Assembly: GCF_011694815.1 (NCBI RefSeq)
Contig: NZ_CP050177.1
Span: forward strand, 3,603,001 to 3,667,000
Direction: 5' to 3'
DNA: 64,000 nucleotides
DNA from: Streptomyces liangshanensis
GTDB lineage: Bacteria; Actinomycetota; Actinomycetes; Streptomycetales; Streptomycetaceae
A program made the translations under genes and the position numbers. Positions 1-7,100 of this stretch are shown piece after piece (within the stretch, counting starts at the first letter, position 1; every line of letters begins with the position of its first letter). The notes below the pieces were generated by a model. The model searched no databases, was not told the DNA's origin, and saw only the letters and a program-made list of their open reading frames with translations.

Positions 1-154
1 TCCCTTCGCCACCGCCACCGCCACCGCCACCATCACCGTCCGGCCCGAACGCGACCGTCGACACCACACCCTGGTCCGTGACACCTATACGCATGCCGCC
101 CGTGGGCAGCGGGGTCTCCACGGTGAACCAGCCCACCCCTTGATCGTTCCGCAT
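1..154 (-). CDS. Partial CDS, N-terminus, possibly methylated-DNA-protein-cysteine methyltransferase-like
   Basis: The first 51 codons of a minus-strand gene that runs off the left edge of the window. It starts at an ATG at 152-154. The N-terminus has a short beta-rich pattern (WFTVETPLPTGGM, then IGVTDQGVVSTVAFG) resembling the start of alkyltransferase-type proteins. A run of glycines from a GGC/GGT repeat follows at the window edge. No clear ribosome-binding site is visible. The active-site region is outside the window, so the family call is only a suggestion; that a reading frame with actinomycete codon use starts here is more secure. Confidence 0.35.
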   Translation of the reverse strand, partial: MRNDQGVGWFTVETPLPTGGMRIGVTDQGVVSTVAFGPDGDGGGGGGGGEG

Positions 155-242
155 ACGGGAAACGTACCCGCGCGGCGGGCGGACGCCGGTCGGGTCCGCG
201 ACCGGCGTCGGAAACCCGCTGGTGACGGGGCGCTGCCGCCCG

Positions 243-848
243 TCAGGGGAACAGGGGATCGAGCGGATCGCCCTCGCACCCGAGAACGAGGCAGGTCGCG
301 GCGACCGGTCCTCGGGACAGCTCCCCGAGCCGGGCCAGGACCGCCGCCTCGGACGGCAGCCCGGCCGGATCGAGGCCGAGCGCCCGGGCCGCGCGGTCGC
401 GTCGCCGGTCGAGGTCGGGCATGTCCTCCCGGAACTCGTCGGCGACCGCGCGGAGTTCGCCGGCCGTCCGCCCGGGAGCGTCCCGCCACCACGGCGCCAC
501 CAGACACAGCCGCACCAACTCCGCCAGCCCGAGCGCGAGCGGTCCGGCCTCGCCGTCAAGGCTGACGTACACGACGGGGCGTTCCTCACCGCCCTCGCCG
601 ACGAAGCAGAAAGCGTCCCCCGAGCCCGCCCGCGCGAACTGCTCCAACCGGGCCCCCGAGGCAAGCCGGACCCCGTCCTCCAGGTGCTGGTCGGCCGGGT
701 TCGTCGCGTCGAGATCCGCGACCCCCACGAAGAAGTCGACGACCTCCTGGTCGGCAACCAGGAGAGGCAACAACGCGCCCTGGCGGGCGGGTATCTCGGC
801 CGGTGCGGCCGGCGCGTTCGATCCGTTCGATCCGTTCGATCCGTTCAC
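243..848 (-). CDS. SUKH (SMI1/KNR4)-like protein
   Basis: A 201-residue protein. A Phe/Gly-rich central block (FARAGSGDAFCFVGEGG, then RPVVYVSLDGE) and the LALGLAELVRLCLVAPWW helix are typical of SMI1/KNR4 (SUKH) proteins, which in bacteria are often immunity proteins or scaffolds. The frame is open much further upstream, but the GTG at 846-848 was chosen because sequence beyond it is antisense to the dehydrogenase gene and has no protein-like pattern. The N-terminus is encoded by a 9-bp tandem repeat giving Asn-Gly-Ser repeats. No toxin gene is visible beside it, so an immunity role is not supported by context. Confidence 0.6.
   Translation of the reverse strand: MNGSNGSNGSNAPAAPAEIPARQGALLPLLVADQEVVDFFVGVADLDATNPADQHLEDGVRLASGARLEQFARAGSGDAFCFVGEGGEERPVVYVSLDGEAGPLALGLAELVRLCLVAPWWRDAPGRTAGELRAVADEFREDMPDLDRRRDRAARALGLDPAGLPSEAAVLARLGELSRGPVAATCLVLGCEGDPLDPLFP
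816..847. repeat. 9-bp tandem repeat, about 3.5 copies
   Basis: GTTCGATCC is repeated in perfect tandem with a partial last copy. On the minus strand it encodes the Asn-Gly-Ser repeats at the start of the SUKH-like protein, so copy number would change the length of its N-terminal tail without shifting frame. Confidence 0.85.
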
Positions 849-950
849 CCGGCCACCGTAACGGGGCCCTGGCGCCGAGGGCCTGGGCGCTCCACTCTCA
901 CCTCCCCTCGCCCGGCGGGCTTCTGAGGGAGCGCTCGGCCTCACGTGTAG

Positions 951-963
951 AAAGTACCCATAT
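951..963. promoter_or_regulatory. Candidate HxlR operator half-site upstream of the SDR gene
   Basis: AAAGTACCCATAT at 951-963 shares the AAGTACCCA core with the left arm of the inverted repeat in front of the HxlR gene (2722-2748). It lies about 60 bp before the dehydrogenase start, a plausible place for regulator binding. Only one arm is clear here. Confidence 0.4.
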
Positions 964-1023
964 CGGCCGGATCGTCGGCCACAGGACAGCCGAGGACACG
1001 AACACACCGAGGAGCGGAACCCC

Positions 1024-1749
1024 ATGGCGAGACTCGCAGGCAAGGTCGCACTGGTCGCCGGTGCCACGCGCGGCATCGGCCGCAGCGTCGCGGAGCTGTT
1101 CGCCGCGGAGGGGGCGACCGTCATCGGCGGCGGGACCTCCGTACCCGAGGCCGGTTCCGCCGAGAACGGCGTCGCGTTCGTACGGCTCGACGTGACCGAC
1201 GAGCAGGGCTGGGACGCCGTCGTGTCCCGGCTGGTCGAACGCCACGGCAAGCTCGACATCCTGGTCAACAGCGCGGGCGGTGGCGGTTACAGCTCGATCG
1301 CCGACTCGACGGTCGAGGACTGGCGCAGGACCGTGGACCTGATCCAGACCGGCACCTTCCTCGGAATGCGCCGGGTCATCCCGGTCATGCGCGAGAACGG
1401 GGGCGGCTCCATCGTCAACATCTCCTCCATCTGGGGCAGCGCCGCCATCCCCGCCGCGGCAGCCTACCAGGCCGCGAAGGCCGCGGTCGAGCAGATGACG
1501 CGGAACGCCGCCGTGACGTACGTCGGCGACGGCATCCGTGTGAACACCGTGATTCCCGGCATCACCGCCACACCCTTGATCGAGAATCAGGCGCAGGAGA
1601 TCACCGACCTGGTGGTCGCGGCCACCCCGATGAAGCGCATCGCCCGCCCCATCGACATCGCGTACGGATGCCTCTACCTCGCGAGCGACGAGGCGGCCTT
1701 CACCACCGGGGCCGCGCTCGCGATCGACGGCGGTTACCTGGCTCAGTGA
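1024..1749 (+). CDS. SDR family NAD(P)-dependent oxidoreductase
   Basis: A classical short-chain dehydrogenase of 241 residues, the usual length. The cofactor-binding GATRGIG motif is at residues 13-19, the NSAG motif at 82-85, and the catalytic Ser135, Tyr148 and Lys152 are all present (YQAAK). It should interconvert an alcohol and a ketone on a small substrate that cannot be named from sequence. The ATG follows a GAGGAGCGG ribosome-binding site. It is followed, tail to tail, by a second oxidoreductase on the other strand and then an HxlR regulator. A shared promoter motif suggests the three genes form one redox-responsive group. Confidence 0.9.
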   Translation: MARLAGKVALVAGATRGIGRSVAELFAAEGATVIGGGTSVPEAGSAENGVAFVRLDVTDEQGWDAVVSRLVERHGKLDILVNSAGGGGYSSIADSTVEDWRRTVDLIQTGTFLGMRRVIPVMRENGGGSIVNISSIWGSAAIPAAAAYQAAKAAVEQMTRNAAVTYVGDGIRVNTVIPGITATPLIENQAQEITDLVVAATPMKRIARPIDIAYGCLYLASDEAAFTTGAALAIDGGYLAQ

Positions 1750-1776
1750 GGGAGTGAACGAGCGAAGAAGGTACGG

Positions 1777-2712
1777 TCAGCGCGGCTCGCGGATGCTGTC
1801 GATGATGCGCGTCCAGTTGTCGCCGCCGTGCCCGTGGTCGATCGCCCGCCGGTAATGCCCCTGTACGGCCAGGGCGAGCGTCGGATCGAGGCCGAGTGAC
1901 GTGCTCGTCTCCACGATGTGGTCGGCCGTCGCGCCCATCATGATGACCGTACTGAGGTCGCCGGGGTGCTCCCCGGCGTCGAGCGCCGCGCCGGGGTTCT
2001 CCTCCCCGGCCCGCAGGATGTCGCCGATCGAGTCGGCGGAGGCGAGCAGTTCCGGCAGCGCTTCCCGGGCCTTCATCCCCGCCGTACCCAGCATCGCGGT
2101 GGCGTGCATCAGGCCGGACAAGGTGCTGAGGAACACGGCGAGTTGGGCTTGGTACATCATCTGCGCCAGACCGGGATCCCCGCCCAGGTACCGGGGTGTG
2201 CCGAGCAACGCCAACACCCCCCGGTGCCCCTCCATCACCCCTTCCGGCCCGCTGTAGTAGACGTGGGCCGCCGCCGTCCCGACCATCGGCGCCGGGACCA
2301 TCACCCCACCGCTGAGGAACGCGGCACCGTGGCCGGCGGCCCAGGTCGCCGCCTCGCGCGTACGGTCGGGTGTGTCGGAGCTGAGGTTGACCAGCGTCCG
2401 CCCGGCGAGTGACGCCGTGGCGGCGCCGAGGATGTCGTACATGGCCCGGTAGTCGGTGAGGCTGAGGATCACGAGGTCACTCGCTCCGACGGCCTCGCCC
2501 GGCGTCGCGGCGAACGTCGCCCCGGCGGCGACGAGTTCGTCGGCCCGGCCGGCGGTACGGTTCCAGACGGTGAGCGGGTGGCCGGCGGCGAGAAGGGTAC
2601 GGGCCATCGCCCGCCCCATCGGCCCGAGCCCGATGACGGTGACGGCGCTACAGCGCCTATGGGTGGTGTGTTTCCGCTGTTCGTTCACCCCTCCATGCTC
2701 GGAGAGCGCCAC
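1777..2712 (-). CDS. NAD(P)-binding oxidoreductase, imine reductase/reductive aminase-like
   Basis: 311 residues from the GTG at 2712. The N-terminal Rossmann fold carries GLGPMGRAMA (residues 28-37), as in 6-phosphogluconate dehydrogenase-type and imine reductase proteins. The helical C-terminal half (QLAVFLSTLSGLMHA, then a terminal DNWTRIIDSI) is like the reductive-aminase dimerisation domain. The likely role is NADPH-dependent reduction of an imine or related compound. Another GTG at about 2688 lies too close to its Shine-Dalgarno-like GGAGG, so the upstream GTG is kept; the true start is uncertain. It is transcribed divergently from the HxlR gene, across a 66-bp region holding two inverted repeats. 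Confidence 0.8.
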   Translation of the reverse strand: MALSEHGGVNEQRKHTTHRRCSAVTVIGLGPMGRAMARTLLAAGHPLTVWNRTAGRADELVAAGATFAATPGEAVGASDLVILSLTDYRAMYDILGAATASLAGRTLVNLSSDTPDRTREAATWAAGHGAAFLSGGVMVPAPMVGTAAAHVYYSGPEGVMEGHRGVLALLGTPRYLGGDPGLAQMMYQAQLAVFLSTLSGLMHATAMLGTAGMKAREALPELLASADSIGDILRAGEENPGAALDAGEHPGDLSTVIMMGATADHIVETSTSLGLDPTLALAVQGHYRRAIDHGHGGDNWTRIIDSIREPR

Positions 2713-2721
2713 TACGCTCGG

Positions 2722-2761
2722 AAGTACCCACTATTTACTGCGGTACTTACCTTTCGGTAAG
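2722..2761. promoter_or_regulatory. HxlR-type operator, two overlapping inverted repeats
   Basis: AAGTACC (2722-2728) and GGTACTT (2742-2748) form a perfect 7-bp inverted repeat with a 13-bp spacer. A second one, CTTACC-TTTC-GGTAAG (2746-2761), overlaps its right arm. GTAC/TAGT-rich inverted repeats are the known operator style of HxlR/YodB regulators. The site lies between the divergent oxidoreductase and HxlR genes, so it probably controls both. Confidence 0.65.
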
Positions 2762-2778
2762 GGGATCGGGGAGCAGCG

Positions 2779-3177
2779 ATGGCCAAAGCGCCGAGACGCG
2801 GGCCGTACATCTGCGGCATCGACGCCGCGCTCGATGTGGTCAGCGGCAAGTGGAAGGGCCTGATCCTCTGGGAGTTGGACACCCATGGGGTACGCCGCTT
2901 CGCGGAACTCCGGCGCGGTCTGCCGGGCGTGAGCGAGAAGATGCTGACGCAGCACCTGCGCGAGATGGAGGAGGACGGTCTGGTACGGCGAGTTGTCCAC
3001 GCCGAGGTGCCCCCGCGCGTGGAGTACTCCCTGACCGACCAGGGCCGCACCCTCAACCAGGCACTCGTCCCGCTCGGCGCCTGGGGAACGGAGCGAATGC
3101 GCCGCGAGACCGAAGCCACCGGGCCCGAGCCGGTGACCGAATCGGTGGCGACAGCCGAGGCGGTGGCGGCGACCTAG
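2779..3177 (+). CDS. HxlR family winged-helix transcriptional regulator
   Basis: 132 residues, typical for the family. The winged-helix signature is complete: a conserved Cys at residue 12, GKWKGLILWEL, FAELRRGLPGVSEKMLTQHLREMEEDGLV, the wing, and SLTDQGRTL. The N-terminal Cys is the redox sensor in YodB/HypR-type members, which respond to quinones, aldehydes or disulfide stress; a similar role here is inference. The ATG follows GGGGAGCAGCG. The stop codon TAG lies in the CTAG at the left edge of an IS-like element, so the insertion left the protein intact. Confidence 0.9.
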   Translation: MAKAPRRGPYICGIDAALDVVSGKWKGLILWELDTHGVRRFAELRRGLPGVSEKMLTQHLREMEEDGLVRRVVHAEVPPRVEYSLTDQGRTLNQALVPLGAWGTERMRRETEATGPEPVTESVATAEAVAAT

Positions 3178-3284
3178 GGCCTGTCTGGAGTCGTGATCAC
3201 GTGGCGGGGAAAAGAGGTGGGCGGGATCGCGGTCGGGCTGGTAGCTTTCGGTCGACCGCGACACCGCCCGAGGAGGTGAGACCC

Positions 3285-3338
3285 ATGAACGCTGTATCCA
3301 TGTGGGTGCTCCCCCTTCCCGTCACGGCCGGCGATTGA
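3285..3338 (+). CDS. Short leader ORF, 17 residues
   Basis: An ATG preceded by an ideal AGGAGGTGAG ribosome-binding site (3271-3280) opens a 17-codon frame, MNAVSMWVLPLPVTAGD, ending in TGA 56 bp before the hydrolase start. Such a strong site on a tiny frame suggests a leader peptide that couples to the hydrolase downstream, or a remnant of an older gene start. No obvious run of a regulatory amino acid is present. Confidence 0.45.
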   Translation: MNAVSMWVLPLPVTAGD

Positions 3339-3393
3339 CGTAGGTGTCGCCGGGAGCGCCTCGACAACAAGGCACTCCCGAAAGGCAACACCT

Positions 3394-4161
3394 ATGTACT
3401 CTCCGCAGTTCACCGCCGAGTCGTCGTCGAACGGCATGCTCGAACGCGACTTCACCGTGGGCGGCATCCCCGGCGTCCTCTGGTCGTCGGCCTCCCATGC
3501 GGCCGATCGTGCGCCCCTGATCCTGATGGCCCACGGCGGCGGCAACCACAAGAAGCACCCGGCGATGTCCGGCCGCGCCCAGCGCCTCGTGACCCGCTGC
3601 GGCTTTCACGTCGCCGTCATCGACGCGCCCGGTCACGGCGACCGGCCTCGCACGGCGCACGACGAGGCGGAAATCGCCGAGCTGTTCCGGGCGAGGGCGG
3701 CGGGCGAGCCTGAAGGCCCGATCGTCGTGCGCTACAACGACCACTTGGCGGAGCTCGCGGTGCCCGAGTACCAGGCGGCCCTGGATGCCCTCCAGGAAAT
3801 CCCGGAGATCGGCACCGGCGGGCTGGTCGGCTTCTGGGGCATCAACATGGGCACCGCGATCGGCGTACCGTTCGTGGCGATCGAACCCAGGATCACCGCC
3901 GCGGTCTTCGGTCAGCACTGGCCCGATGTCCTGGCCGAGAAGGCGAAGCAGATCACCATCCCGATCGAGTTCGACCTGCAGTGGGACGACGAGCACATCT
4001 CGCGCGAGGAAGGTCTCGCGCTGTTCGACGCCTTCGCCTCGAAGGAGAAATCGCTGCACGTGAACTCGGGCAAGCACAAGGAGCTGCCTCGGTTCGAGGT
4101 CGACAGCGCGGTCCGGTTCTTCGCCCGGCACCTCGGCGGAGCGGTCACCGCGTCGGCCTGA
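3394..4161 (+). CDS. Alpha/beta hydrolase with catalytic Ser replaced by Asn
   Basis: 255 residues with an alpha/beta-hydrolase fold of the dienelactone hydrolase/peptidase S9-like type: LILMAHGGGNHKK for the oxyanion strand, VAVIDAPGHGD, and a late HKELPRFE histidine. The nucleophile elbow reads GFWGINMGT, where relatives have Ser at the third position. Codon 151 is AAC, one transition from AGC. Without Ser151 ordinary esterase activity is unlikely, so it is probably inactive, or has a binding role. The start follows GAAAGG. It lies inside the inverted repeats of the IS-like unit, converging on the transposase remnant. Confidence 0.8.
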   Translation: MYSPQFTAESSSNGMLERDFTVGGIPGVLWSSASHAADRAPLILMAHGGGNHKKHPAMSGRAQRLVTRCGFHVAVIDAPGHGDRPRTAHDEAEIAELFRARAAGEPEGPIVVRYNDHLAELAVPEYQAALDALQEIPEIGTGGLVGFWGINMGTAIGVPFVAIEPRITAAVFGQHWPDVLAEKAKQITIPIEFDLQWDDEHISREEGLALFDAFASKEKSLHVNSGKHKELPRFEVDSAVRFFARHLGGAVTASA

Positions 4162-4202
4162 CCGGAGCGGTCGCGGCGTCCGGCTTGCCGGCCTGGCGCC
4201 GC

Positions 4203-4896
4203 GACCACGGCCCCGGGTCGAGGCTGCGTATCCAAATGATGGATCCGCGTAGTTGAAGCCCCGCCAGGTAGCTCGCAGGCGTCCAGTCGTAGCGCGTGGC
4301 CAGGCCCCGCCACGCCCGGATGTCGGCGGCCTGTCAGGGCGTGAGCACGAACGCCGGCGGGCGGCAGCGCCGGTCTGCCGCGAGGTGGACCTTGCTGGTC
4401 AGCCCACCGCGTGAGCGACCCAGTGCGGCTGCCTCGAGCCGGGCCCGCGGCGCCGCCGCAGCCGTCGGCGCTCGGCCCGCTCGGACTCCCGGACCGGCGA
4501 GTCGACGGTCGCTGGGGCGATTTGCCCGGTTTCCGTGGCCCCTTTTCCTGCGCCGCGGCCTCTTCCAGCGCCGCTAGGACCTCCGGTTCCACCACCATCC
4601 CAGCCGCATCATGATGGGCGCGGGTCACCGTGGAGTCCACGCTGACCAGGGACATGTCGGCCTGGCCGCGCCGCGCGGCCTCGGCGATCATCCCCTCCAT
4701 CAGCGCGGCCAACACGCCGACGTCGCTCCACCGGGTAAAGCGGTCGTAGACCGTCTGCCGGGCCCCGAACTCCTCGGGTATCTCTCGCCATTGGCCGCCA
4801 GTGCGAAACCGCCGGATGACGCCCTCGGACTGTTCGCGCAGGTGCTGCGGGAAAGGGCCGTACCGTCCTATCGGCAGGAAACCGCGTTGATCACGA
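4203..4896 (-). pseudogene. IS5-family transposase, degenerate
   Basis: The minus strand encodes a clear transposase N-terminus (GFLPIGRYGPFPQHLREQ, GQWREIPEEFGA, then VSVDSTVTRAHHDAAGM with the first catalytic Asp). After EAAAQEKG the frame changes twice. ALGRSRGGLTSKVHLAADRR then appears, followed by a TGA where the family reads LTPGQAAD. The central catalytic region is deleted, and the sequence resumes at RAWRGLATRYD and YLAGLQLRGSIIWI. Two frameshifts, one stop and a deletion of roughly 100 codons make it non-functional. The pseudogene limits are approximate. Confidence 0.85.
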
Positions 4897-4927
4897 CTCC
4901 AGACAGGCCCTGGACGCCGCCCCCGCC

Positions 4928-5386
4928 TCAGTCCTCCACCGCGAACGCCTGGGCCACGGCGAGGCTGTCCTCGTAGACGTGGTGCCGGGTGATCAGGCCG
5001 TCCTCGACGGTCAGGTGCAGGGCGAACCGCGCCCGGTACGCACGTCCCGTGGCGCGGGCCGTCTGGCGGATCTCGCCGAGTACGACCGCGTCCTGGCCGT
5101 CCACGAAGATGCCCTCGATGGCGGTCGCCGCCTCCTCCGGTACGTGGTGCTCGGCCAGCTCGCGGAAGTGGGCGGCCGCGTCGGCCCGCGTGGAGCGGTG
5201 ACGGATCCAGGGCGTCGCCGCCCTGCCGTGCTCGGCCTCCGGCCAGTCCAGCTTCCAGTCGACCCGTACGGCATACATCTCGGCGATGCCCGCCGCGTCC
5301 CCCTCCCCGATCCGGCGCAACAACTCGTGCACCACAGCCCGCGTGGCCTCGGACGCGGCTACTGGCAAGGACGTGGACGTGGTCAT
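4928..5386 (-). CDS. SnoaL-like (NTF2 superfamily) protein
   Basis: 152 residues, a typical single-domain cone-shaped NTF2/SnoaL fold. It has an N-terminal helix VHELLRRIGEGDAAGIAEMYA, a central WPEAEHGRAATPWIRH, and the repeating strands GIFVDGQDAVVLGEIRQTAR and FALHLTVEDGLITRHHVYEDSLAVAQAF. Members are isomerases, cyclases or binding proteins for small molecules; the substrate cannot be told. It lies just outside the right end of the IS-like element and starts at an ATG at 5386. No partner enzyme is adjacent. Confidence 0.8.
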   Translation of the reverse strand: MTTSTSLPVAASEATRAVVHELLRRIGEGDAAGIAEMYAVRVDWKLDWPEAEHGRAATPWIRHRSTRADAAAHFRELAEHHVPEEAATAIEGIFVDGQDAVVLGEIRQTARATGRAYRARFALHLTVEDGLITRHHVYEDSLAVAQAFAVED

Positions 5387-5529
5387 GACCCATCACTCCG
5401 ATCGGACGCCCCGCGCCCGAACCGACGCGGCGAGAACGCCATTCTCACCAGCGCCACCGAACCCACGCCATTACCCGCGGGGTAAGGGCCGAACCCCACT
5501 ACGATCAACCTCTGATATGGGGGGGCGGA

Positions 5530-6135
5530 ATGCTCGGTAGGTCAGGCGCCGCAAACGCCGAACACTACTTCTCGGGGTACGGGTCGCGGGTCGTGGCGGT
5601 GCCGGAGAGGCTGCGCGGCCGACCGGTGAGGATCGAGGCGTGGGGCTGGATCGGCAGCTTGGGTTTCGAGGTTGTCGGCGTGACCGAGCCCCAGGGGCGC
5701 TACACCGAGAACGACGCCGGCTCATCGGGGATCGGTCGCGAGAAGTCGCACATTCTCCTTGTGCCCGGGCAGTGTGAATCGGTACGGATCAAGCGGGGCT
5801 GGAAGATGTCGGGCCGGTGGAAGATCCGCTTCGCGGACGCGATGCCCGCGGAGCCGCTGCCGCCGAAAGCCAAGGGCGCGACGTCGCGGCTCTTCCGGTG
5901 CCCGGCGCCGGGAACGCGGCTCGCCGTCGAGTTCGGTGACTCCGGAGGGCGGTTGACCGTCTACAACGAAGAGGGGCGGCGCATCGCCACGCTGGCGGGG
6001 CGCGAGCACCAGTTCAACGACGCCGTTGTCATACCGAAGGTGAAGGGCCTGCTCGCGGTCGAGAGCACGGTGGCGAAATGGGGTCCGATGACCCACTGGT
6101 CGCTCCGGACCGAACCCACCACCGCGACGAGCTGA
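5530..6135 (+). CDS. Hypothetical protein, 201 residues
   Basis: The ATG follows a GGGGGGGCGGA purine run. The protein is not one I recognise. It reads as an all-beta, soluble protein without a signal peptide or membrane segment. The first half has WGWIGSLGFEVVGVTE and a basic VRIKRGWKMSGRWKIRF stretch. The second half (LFRCPAPGTRLAVEFGDSGGRLTVYNEEG) resembles a small beta-sandwich. Codon use matches the neighbours. No function is proposed. Confidence 0.6.
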   Translation: MLGRSGAANAEHYFSGYGSRVVAVPERLRGRPVRIEAWGWIGSLGFEVVGVTEPQGRYTENDAGSSGIGREKSHILLVPGQCESVRIKRGWKMSGRWKIRFADAMPAEPLPPKAKGATSRLFRCPAPGTRLAVEFGDSGGRLTVYNEEGRRIATLAGREHQFNDAVVIPKVKGLLAVESTVAKWGPMTHWSLRTEPTTATS

Positions 6136-6232
6136 ACCAGCGCGGGGGCACGTTCAGCCACGCTGGGCGAGGACCTGCCGCCGGGGTCCTGCGGCGCCGC
6201 TGGGGCCGCCGGGGCCTGGACCATGATCGTGC

Positions 6233-7045
6233 TCACCGAGAACCGCTGAACCGATGTTCCCCGAGGGCCTGGCCGCCCCCCGTCGGGAGTTGGCGGGTTC
6301 GGTAGCGGCCGGGGGTTTCGCCTACCAGGGTGGCGAAGGCTTCGATGAAGCTGGTCGGGTTGGCCCAGCCGCAGGCCAGGGCGGTGTCCGTGACGGACTT
6401 GCGTGCGGCGAGCAGGGTGAGGGCGTGGTGTACGCGTAGTTGTGTGCGCCACTGGTGGAAGCTCATGCGGAGTTCCTGGCCGAAGAGGCGGCTGAGCGTG
6501 CGTTCGCTCGCCCCTACGCGTGCGCCCAGCTCGGCGAGGGTCTGCTGGTTGGCGGGGTCCGCGTACAGGATGCCGGTCAGCGCCCGGAGGCGGTCGTCCG
6601 CCGGCTCGGGCAGGTGCAGTGGCTGTTCGGGCGCCGCGGTCAGTTCGTCGACGACCACCGCGTGCAGCCGGTCCACCGCCTCCGGCGCCCGCCCGCCGGT
6701 GTCCGCCTCCTCCGCCGTCAGGGCCAGCAGGGCTTCGCGGGCGAGTCCGGAGACGGTGAGTACGGCCGGATGCGCGGGCAGCCGGGCCGCGAGCGCCTCG
6801 TACAGGAACAGGATCCGCATGTCCGCGCTGCCGTGCGCGGTGTGGTGGTGCTCGAAGGCCGCGGGGGTCCACGCGACCCGGGTCGGCGGGGCGATCCACG
6901 TACCCCCGGCGGTGGTCACGGACAGCACGCCGGTGGCCGAATAGACCAGGTGACCGCGGTCGTGGGCATGGGTGGGCAGCCGCTGGCCGTGGGCCAGGAC
7001 GATGCGGCCGCGTTCCACGGGATCAAGATGGCGGGTTTCCCTCAT
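6233..7045 (-). CDS. AraC family transcriptional regulator with cupin domain
   Basis: 270 residues from the ATG at 7045; the open frame reaches 7117 but the added residues overlap the divergent exporter promoter. The N-terminal cupin-like effector domain contains LPTHAHDRGHLVYSATG. The C-terminal AraC double helix-turn-helix contains LAELGARVGASERTLSRLF and SVTDTALACGWANPTSFIEAF. This single-cupin layout is the one found in NimR/YeaM-like regulators, which repress a divergent NimT-type exporter. The same arrangement is seen here with the MFS gene at 7101, 55 bp away, so local control of that exporter is likely. Confidence 0.88.
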   Translation of the reverse strand: MRETRHLDPVERGRIVLAHGQRLPTHAHDRGHLVYSATGVLSVTTAGGTWIAPPTRVAWTPAAFEHHHTAHGSADMRILFLYEALAARLPAHPAVLTVSGLAREALLALTAEEADTGGRAPEAVDRLHAVVVDELTAAPEQPLHLPEPADDRLRALTGILYADPANQQTLAELGARVGASERTLSRLFGQELRMSFHQWRTQLRVHHALTLLAARKSVTDTALACGWANPTSFIEAFATLVGETPGRYRTRQLPTGGGQALGEHRFSGSR

Positions 7046-7100
7046 GGATTGGCATCCTATCGGTAGCCCGCCGCCGCCACGCCGTCCGAGAGTGGATGGC

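Larger units (their letters stand above)
3178..4909. mobile_element. IS5-family-like element with a passenger hydrolase
   Basis: A perfect 22-bp inverted repeat (starting GGCCTGTCTGGA) is at 3178-3199 and 4888-4909. The element is 1.73 kb, roughly twice a normal IS of this type. It holds a short leader ORF, an intact-looking alpha/beta hydrolase on the plus strand and a disrupted transposase on the minus strand. The flanking bases are CTAG on the left and CTGG on the right, which could be a decayed 4-bp target duplication. The transposase is dead, so movement would need help in trans. Confidence 0.7.

Noticed and set aside
849..1268. Upstream extension of the SUKH-like frame
   Set aside because: It is antisense to the SDR gene and lacks protein-like composition; the GTG at 848 is the more credible start.
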